Source of the DNA: Nonlabens sp.
GTDB lineage: Bacteria; Bacteroidota; Bacteroidia; Flavobacteriales; Flavobacteriaceae
DNA: 64,000 nucleotides
Reading direction: 5' to 3'
NCBI RefSeq assembly: GCF_018401815.1
Contig: NZ_JAGYKG010000001.1
Span: 186,001 to 250,000 of the forward strand
Numbering within the stretch: the first letter of the stretch is position 1; the number at the start of each line of letters is the position of its first letter. The notes below the pieces were generated by a model. It was not told where the DNA came from. It did no database searches and saw only the letters and a list, made by a program, of their open reading frames with translations. Positions 61,301-64,000 of the stretch are shown piece by piece. Both the position numbers and the translations under genes were made by a program.

Positions 61301-62684
61301 CACTAGACACATCCCAATTACTTAAATCTTGATTGAATACATTATTGGAATTAAACATATTTGACATGTTAGTTACATTTGAAACATTCCAGCTACTGAT
61401 GTCAATATTAAAAGCATCCGCATTTTGAAACATACTCGCCATATTGGTTACGCTACCTACATTCCATCCGCTAATATCTTGTGCAAATACTCTTGCGTTA
61501 TTAAAGATGTTAGACATGTTGGTTACATTGGCTACATTCCAATTCGAAATATTTTGGTTAAATGCTGTTGCATTTTGAAACATCGAACTTGCATTAACAT
61601 TCTTTGCAGGATCAGTTGTAAAAACCCAACTAGAAATATCCCCGTTAAAAGAAGTACATTCTTGAAACATTTGACGCGGGTCTATTAGATTTCCTACATT
61701 CCAAGAATTTAAACTTTGGTTAAAGCTATTGGTTCTGTAAAACATTAAATTTGTGCTCGTTACGTTGGAAACATCCCAACCGTCAATATCTTGATTGAAC
61801 TGAGGTGCCTCTGCAAACATTCTTACCATATTGGTTACGTTACCAGTTTTTATTCCCCAATTTAGAGGAGAATTAAAAACAGATGCATTTTGAAACATGC
61901 TCGCCATATTGGTTACGTTGGCAACATTCCATCCGCTAATATCTTGTGCAAATACGTTTGCGTTATTAAACATGTTAGACATATTGGTTGCATTGGTAAC
62001 ATTCCAACTGCTGATATTCTGATTAAAATTGGAAGCATTATTAAACATAGCATCAAATGTATTCACTCTAGAAACATCCCAATTTGAAATATCACCATTA
62101 AATTGTGTTGCAGATTGAAACATGGTAGAAAAAGAAACAGTTGCAGTAGGATTAGTATTTAATGTCCAATTGGCAAAACCATTAGTTCCAGTTATAGAAC
62201 TACAATTTAAAAACATGTACTGAAAATTGGTAGTAATGCTAAAATCAGGGACATCTGTAGCATTTACCTCTAAATTGTTAGCTCCATAAAAAGACCTATC
62301 CACTGAAGCACCCCATTGCCCGTTACCCCAACTTTCTATGGTTTTTAATAAAAGTCTATTTCCAAAACTATTCACATAAATTCTAGGAAACCCAGTGGCA
62401 ATATTAGTTGTAATACTTACCGTTTTTACACCTGCTGTGCTATAAATATGACTTATATTACCTGGTGATCCTGTTTTTGTTTCTATGGTTCCATCGCCCC
62501 AATCAATAGTAAAATCATAGCCACCTCCTGTTAAAGGGATGATTATATTGTTAGAACCATCCGTTTGCCAGGTAGTTACAAAAGGAGTTGGGGGTGTTTG
62601 ACTATAATTTTCTAAAGAAAAAAAAGTTATACATATAAAAATAATTATCTTAAAATAGTTCATCAATAAAGTGTTTTTAGGCAT
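58356..62684 (-). CDS. Giant BspA-like (DUF285) repeat surface protein with Ig/cadherin-like and LamG-like domains
   Basis: 1442 residues. A signal peptide (NYFKIIIFICITFFSLENYSQ in part; a second Met seven residues in may be the real start) and a PKD-like segment precede more than twenty 25-residue DUF285 repeats of the form NxFNQDISxWNVSNVTNMxxMF (residues about 150-790). Then come an Ig-like region (ISITFSENVYRTDVAS), a cadherin-like one (TYVAEIIAIDAASNA), a Big-type segment (GVGTATITATQAADANYEG) and a C-terminal LamG-like domain (MVFDGVNDYVV). There is no obvious T9SS sorting tail. It probably binds surfaces or glycans. Confidence 0.88.
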   Translation of the reverse strand: MPKNTLLMNYFKIIIFICITFFSLENYSQTPPTPFVTTWQTDGSNNIIIPLTGGGYDFTIDWGDGTIETKTGSPGNISHIYSTAGVKTVSITTNIATGFPRIYVNSFGNRLLLKTIESWGNGQWGASVDRSFYGANNLEVNATDVPDFSITTNFQYMFLNCSSITGTNGFANWTLNTNPTATVSFSTMFQSATQFNGDISNWDVSRVNTFDAMFNNASNFNQNISSWNVTNATNMSNMFNNANVFAQDISGWNVANVTNMASMFQNASVFNSPLNWGIKTGNVTNMVRMFAEAPQFNQDIDGWDVSNVTSTNLMFYRTNSFNQSLNSWNVGNLIDPRQMFQECTSFNGDISSWVFTTDPAKNVNASSMFQNATAFNQNISNWNVANVTNMSNIFNNARVFAQDISGWNVGSVTNMASMFQNADAFNIDISSWNVSNVTNMSNMFNSNNVFNQDLSNWDVSSVTNMTYMFQSASVFNSPLNWGIKTGNVTNMQRMFAEAPQFNQDIDGWDVSNVTSTNLMFYRTNSFNQSLNSWNVGNLIDPRQMFQECTSFNGDISSWVFTTNPAKNVNASFMFQNATAFNQNISNWNTERFTSMANMFLGATSFNQNIGSWNVANVTSMSSMFNNANVFAQDISGWNVGNVTNMASMFQNADAFNIDISSWNVSNVTNMSNMFNSNNVFNRDLSNWDVSSVTNMEGMFQQMPIFNAPLNWGIKTGNVTNMRYMFFNTPLFNQDINSWNVSKVTNFRQMFHNAYQFNQSLANWQFTNESNKTIDMDYMFYFATSFNQDISSWNISRVTKLFSFLAGGKLSRANYDALLLGWSTLDSGESLVPINLNAHFGSSKYSNETSVLTARNTTLIANKNWTITDGGMDADTIVPFIVSSTLASNNATISITFSENVYRTDVASGSLESSDFLYSLSGGSATLNATTPSSISASNNLTFVLGMDINGTPDGTELLTVTPVVNSIFDVSGNAAATTQSNNTAQLNDFKYPIITGPSSASGLNSTISINENIAAVHTFLADEVVTWSLGNSNDEALLSIDNNGNLVFNTAPDFETPASTLNSNTYVAEIIAIDAASNATSQTLTITILDIANSTYGTFAAITKQYFTGTHTIVPPTTNNSNPIVYTSYNTAVATLSGSVITFTGVGTATITATQAADANYEGNSISTLLTVLGKDLVSKYGGISSTDVNFVNANGSIGGNLGLNKNGAVQDPYENLVTSGLIMHLDAGNTASYSGTGTTWTDISGNGNGGTLVNGVGYTSANNGAMVFDGVNDYVVTYNNLDLSSTDKLSIQIILKTATTGAEMIMEHSIDWNSNNAFGVFQNSDKMQFTDKNQGYNVRNSIAAINDNNWHLFSATTDRSLNATDQTLIYIDNNAPSSAIDPTLANDNSGNYTSHKLYIGSRAGSSYRFNGTIAKVLIYNRVLTAAEIQQNYNAVKVRYGL
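60560..61890 (-). repeat. 615-bp super-repeat inside the BspA-like gene
   Basis: A block of eight DUF285 units (205 residues, 615 bp) starting at DIDGWDVSNVT occurs twice in tandem. For example, the segment encoding CTSFNGDISSWVFTT occurs near 61011 and again near 61626, 615 bp apart, almost identical in DNA. The second copy contains one inserted unit (NTERFTSMANMFLGATSFNQ) and diverges at its end. Boundaries given are approximate. It shows growth by whole-block duplication and recombination. Confidence 0.75.
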
Positions 62685-62709
62685 TGTACCAAAACCTATT
62701 TAAATGTAA

Positions 62710-64000
62710 TTAATAATAGTAATCAAACTGTATTCTATCAGAACCTGTTAAAGTATATCCTCCATTATTTGCAGGTACATAGGTTAACGTTGAACCAGAT
62801 ATAGAGTAAGCGGTATTGCTGATACGAATACCATTAACATACATCTTGACCTTACTGTTTGCTGAAGGTGCTTGTGTTAGAGTAAAACTTGTTTGAGATG
62901 TGATCGCTGTAAATTCATCAGTAACTTCTCTTACGGCTGCTGCTCCTGAAGAAACAGAACCATCGGCCATTAAAAACTGATTAGCTGTGCCACCAGATTT
63001 TACGAATCCGCTAGCGGTAATGGCACCACTTGTTTTTACATCGGTAATAGCTGTGTTTCCTAATTGAATAGTGTTACTTGCGTTAACAGTGGCACCAGAA
63101 CCAATAGCTGTTGCGTTATCGATTGTGCCATTAGTAGCGGTTGCATTTCTACCTAAAAACGTACTATTTGTAAGCGTAGCTGAAATAGCACCTCTCGCTG
63201 CTGCTTCATGTCCTATTGCTGTATTACCAGATCCTTGTTCAGCATGTAACGCTGACTTACCAAAAGCGGTAATCGCAGAACTACTAGTGGCATAATAAAC
63301 TGCTCCAAGACCTACTACAGTATTTGCATTTCCTGTAGTATTTCTATGTAATGCTTCTCGTCCAATAGCAACATTTTCACTTCCACTAGTATTATTTGCA
63401 AGAGCTAAACGACCTACCACAGTGTTGGTAGCATTATTTCCTAAGCCTCTACCTATGGTTAATTCATTAAACCTACCGTCACTGCTAAACGATTTATTTC
63501 CTGCAACCGTTTGATTGGTAGTTAAATCCACAAAATTTTGAGTTACAGATCCTGTTCCTCCATTGGCAACAGGTAATACCCCACTATAGGCAGTTGCTGT
63601 TGTAGAAGGTGTAGTCCAAGTAAGAGTGCCACTTCCGGTAGTGCTCAGTACTTGTCCACTATTGCCATGTGCTTTTGGATAGGTTACCGCATCAGCGGTT
63701 AGTGTTCCACTTGTTTTTACATTGGTAATAGCTGTATTTCCTAGTTGTACCGTATTATTTCCTGCGCCAATAGCATTGTAACCAATTACAACCTCATTTT
63801 GATCATTAGCGCCTAAAGGTTTGGTATATGCACCCAAAAAAACATTAGATGAGCCGTATTGATTTCCAGTAGTGCCATTAGACGTGTATCTTCCTGCATC
63901 TTTACCTAAGGCGGTATTGTCGTTACCTGTTGTATTGGAGCCTAATGAATAGCTACCAAAACCAGTATTGTAATTTCCTGTTGTTGTCCCTCTAACAGTA
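62710..64000 (-). CDS. YadA-head-like repetitive surface protein (partial, 5' end outside the window)
   Basis: The frame is open from the stop at 62710 to the window edge, about 430 codons; the apparent start at 63837 is only an internal TTG. Repeats of the form GSNTTGNDNTALGKDAG, TTGNANTVVGLGAVYY and NASNTIQLGNTAITDVKTSG resemble the left-handed beta-roll head of trimeric autotransporter adhesins. The C-terminus (VKMYVNGIRISNTAYS ... GSDRIQFDYYY) is a beta-domain without a YadA membrane anchor, as in phage tail-fibre-like tips. It lies 26 bp upstream of the BspA-like gene, likely in one operon. Confidence 0.75.
   Translation of the reverse strand, partial: TVRGTTTGNYNTGFGSYSLGSNTTGNDNTALGKDAGRYTSNGTTGNQYGSSNVFLGAYTKPLGANDQNEVVIGYNAIGAGNNTVQLGNTAITNVKTSGTLTADAVTYPKAHGNSGQVLSTTGSGTLTWTTPSTTATAYSGVLPVANGGTGSVTQNFVDLTTNQTVAGNKSFSSDGRFNELTIGRGLGNNATNTVVGRLALANNTSGSENVAIGREALHRNTTGNANTVVGLGAVYYATSSSAITAFGKSALHAEQGSGNTAIGHEAAARGAISATLTNSTFLGRNATATNGTIDNATAIGSGATVNASNTIQLGNTAITDVKTSGAITASGFVKSGGTANQFLMADGSVSSGAAAVREVTDEFTAITSQTSFTLTQAPSANSKVKMYVNGIRISNTAYSISGSTLTYVPANNGGYTLTGSDRIQFDYYY

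Noticed and set aside
1..64000. tRNA or rRNA genes
   Set aside because: None recognised by eye on either strand; a dedicated tRNA scan would be decisive.

Overview
The window looks like the chromosome of a marine-type member of the Flavobacteriaceae (Bacteroidota). The support is gene content: T9SS-sorted and BspA-like surface proteins, a TonB-dependent receptor with an N-terminal carboxypeptidase-like domain, DUF6452/DUF6048/DUF5606 proteins, an ornithine aminotransferase and a long-form NusB. Promoters also fit, because many genes carry the Bacteroidota -7 element TAnnTTTG within about 5-30 bp of the start codon. GC content is low by eye. A 14-bp palindrome, GCTTTCGCGAAAGC, occurs 14 times without mismatch between 1.3 and 54.6 kb. 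From memory such palindromes are common in Nonlabens/Dokdonia-like flavobacteria; the genus is a guess.

Layout. (1) 0-8.6 kb, minus strand: a phenylacetate degradation operon, paaE-A-B-C-D-G-H-I, whose gaps are occupied by four intact four-helix-bundle (S23/23S rRNA intervening-sequence-protein type) genes and one internally deleted remnant. Each is bracketed by its own short tandem-repeat arrays, inverted or matching in period. (2) 8.8-18.5 kb: HMG-CoA lyase, a LysE-type exporter, a Cys-rich lipoprotein, pyrD, lpdA, a TM2 protein, aroQ, a beta-barrel protein, xerD and an aldo/keto reductase. (3) 18.8-25.5 kb: RNase Y, a candidate 6S RNA, zapA and a coiled-coil partner, divergent from an M23 peptidase and a TonB-dependent receptor. 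(4) 25.5-26.6 kb: a gene-free, decayed stretch holding two heptamer arrays. (5) 26.6-40.6 kb: cysteine desulfurase, a TSP3-repeat lipoprotein, a Smr protein, a T9SS cargo protein, rocD, rlmD, a TlpA-like lipoprotein, DUF6452/DUF6048, DUF5606, def, ruvX and dapD. (6) 40.6-46.9 kb: an envelope-glycan cluster of six glycosyltransferases and a Kdo-kinase-like protein. (7) 47-57.7 kb: tsaC, cca, pepT, beta-barrel and SRPBCC proteins, yajC, a DUF1573 lipoprotein, nusB, leucine dehydrogenase and an ABC exporter. (8) 57.7-64 kb: a decayed gap followed by two large repetitive surface proteins, a 1442-residue BspA-like protein and a YadA-head-like protein cut by the window edge.

Main observation. The short tandem arrays are not scattered. 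Nine of them start at, overlap, or lie within about 10 bp of the stop codon of the gene they follow (paaE, paaB, paaC, paaG, paaH, paaI, lpdA, the aldo/keto reductase and the TonB-dependent receptor). Five of these carry or carried a four-helix-bundle gene, with a second array at its other end. An ORF held inside a terminal stem matches the known organisation of 23S rRNA intervening sequences that encode S23. Here the elements sit inside a catabolic mRNA. I infer a family of small mobile or RNA-processing elements anchored at stop codons. No transposase, reverse transcriptase or CRISPR genes are present.
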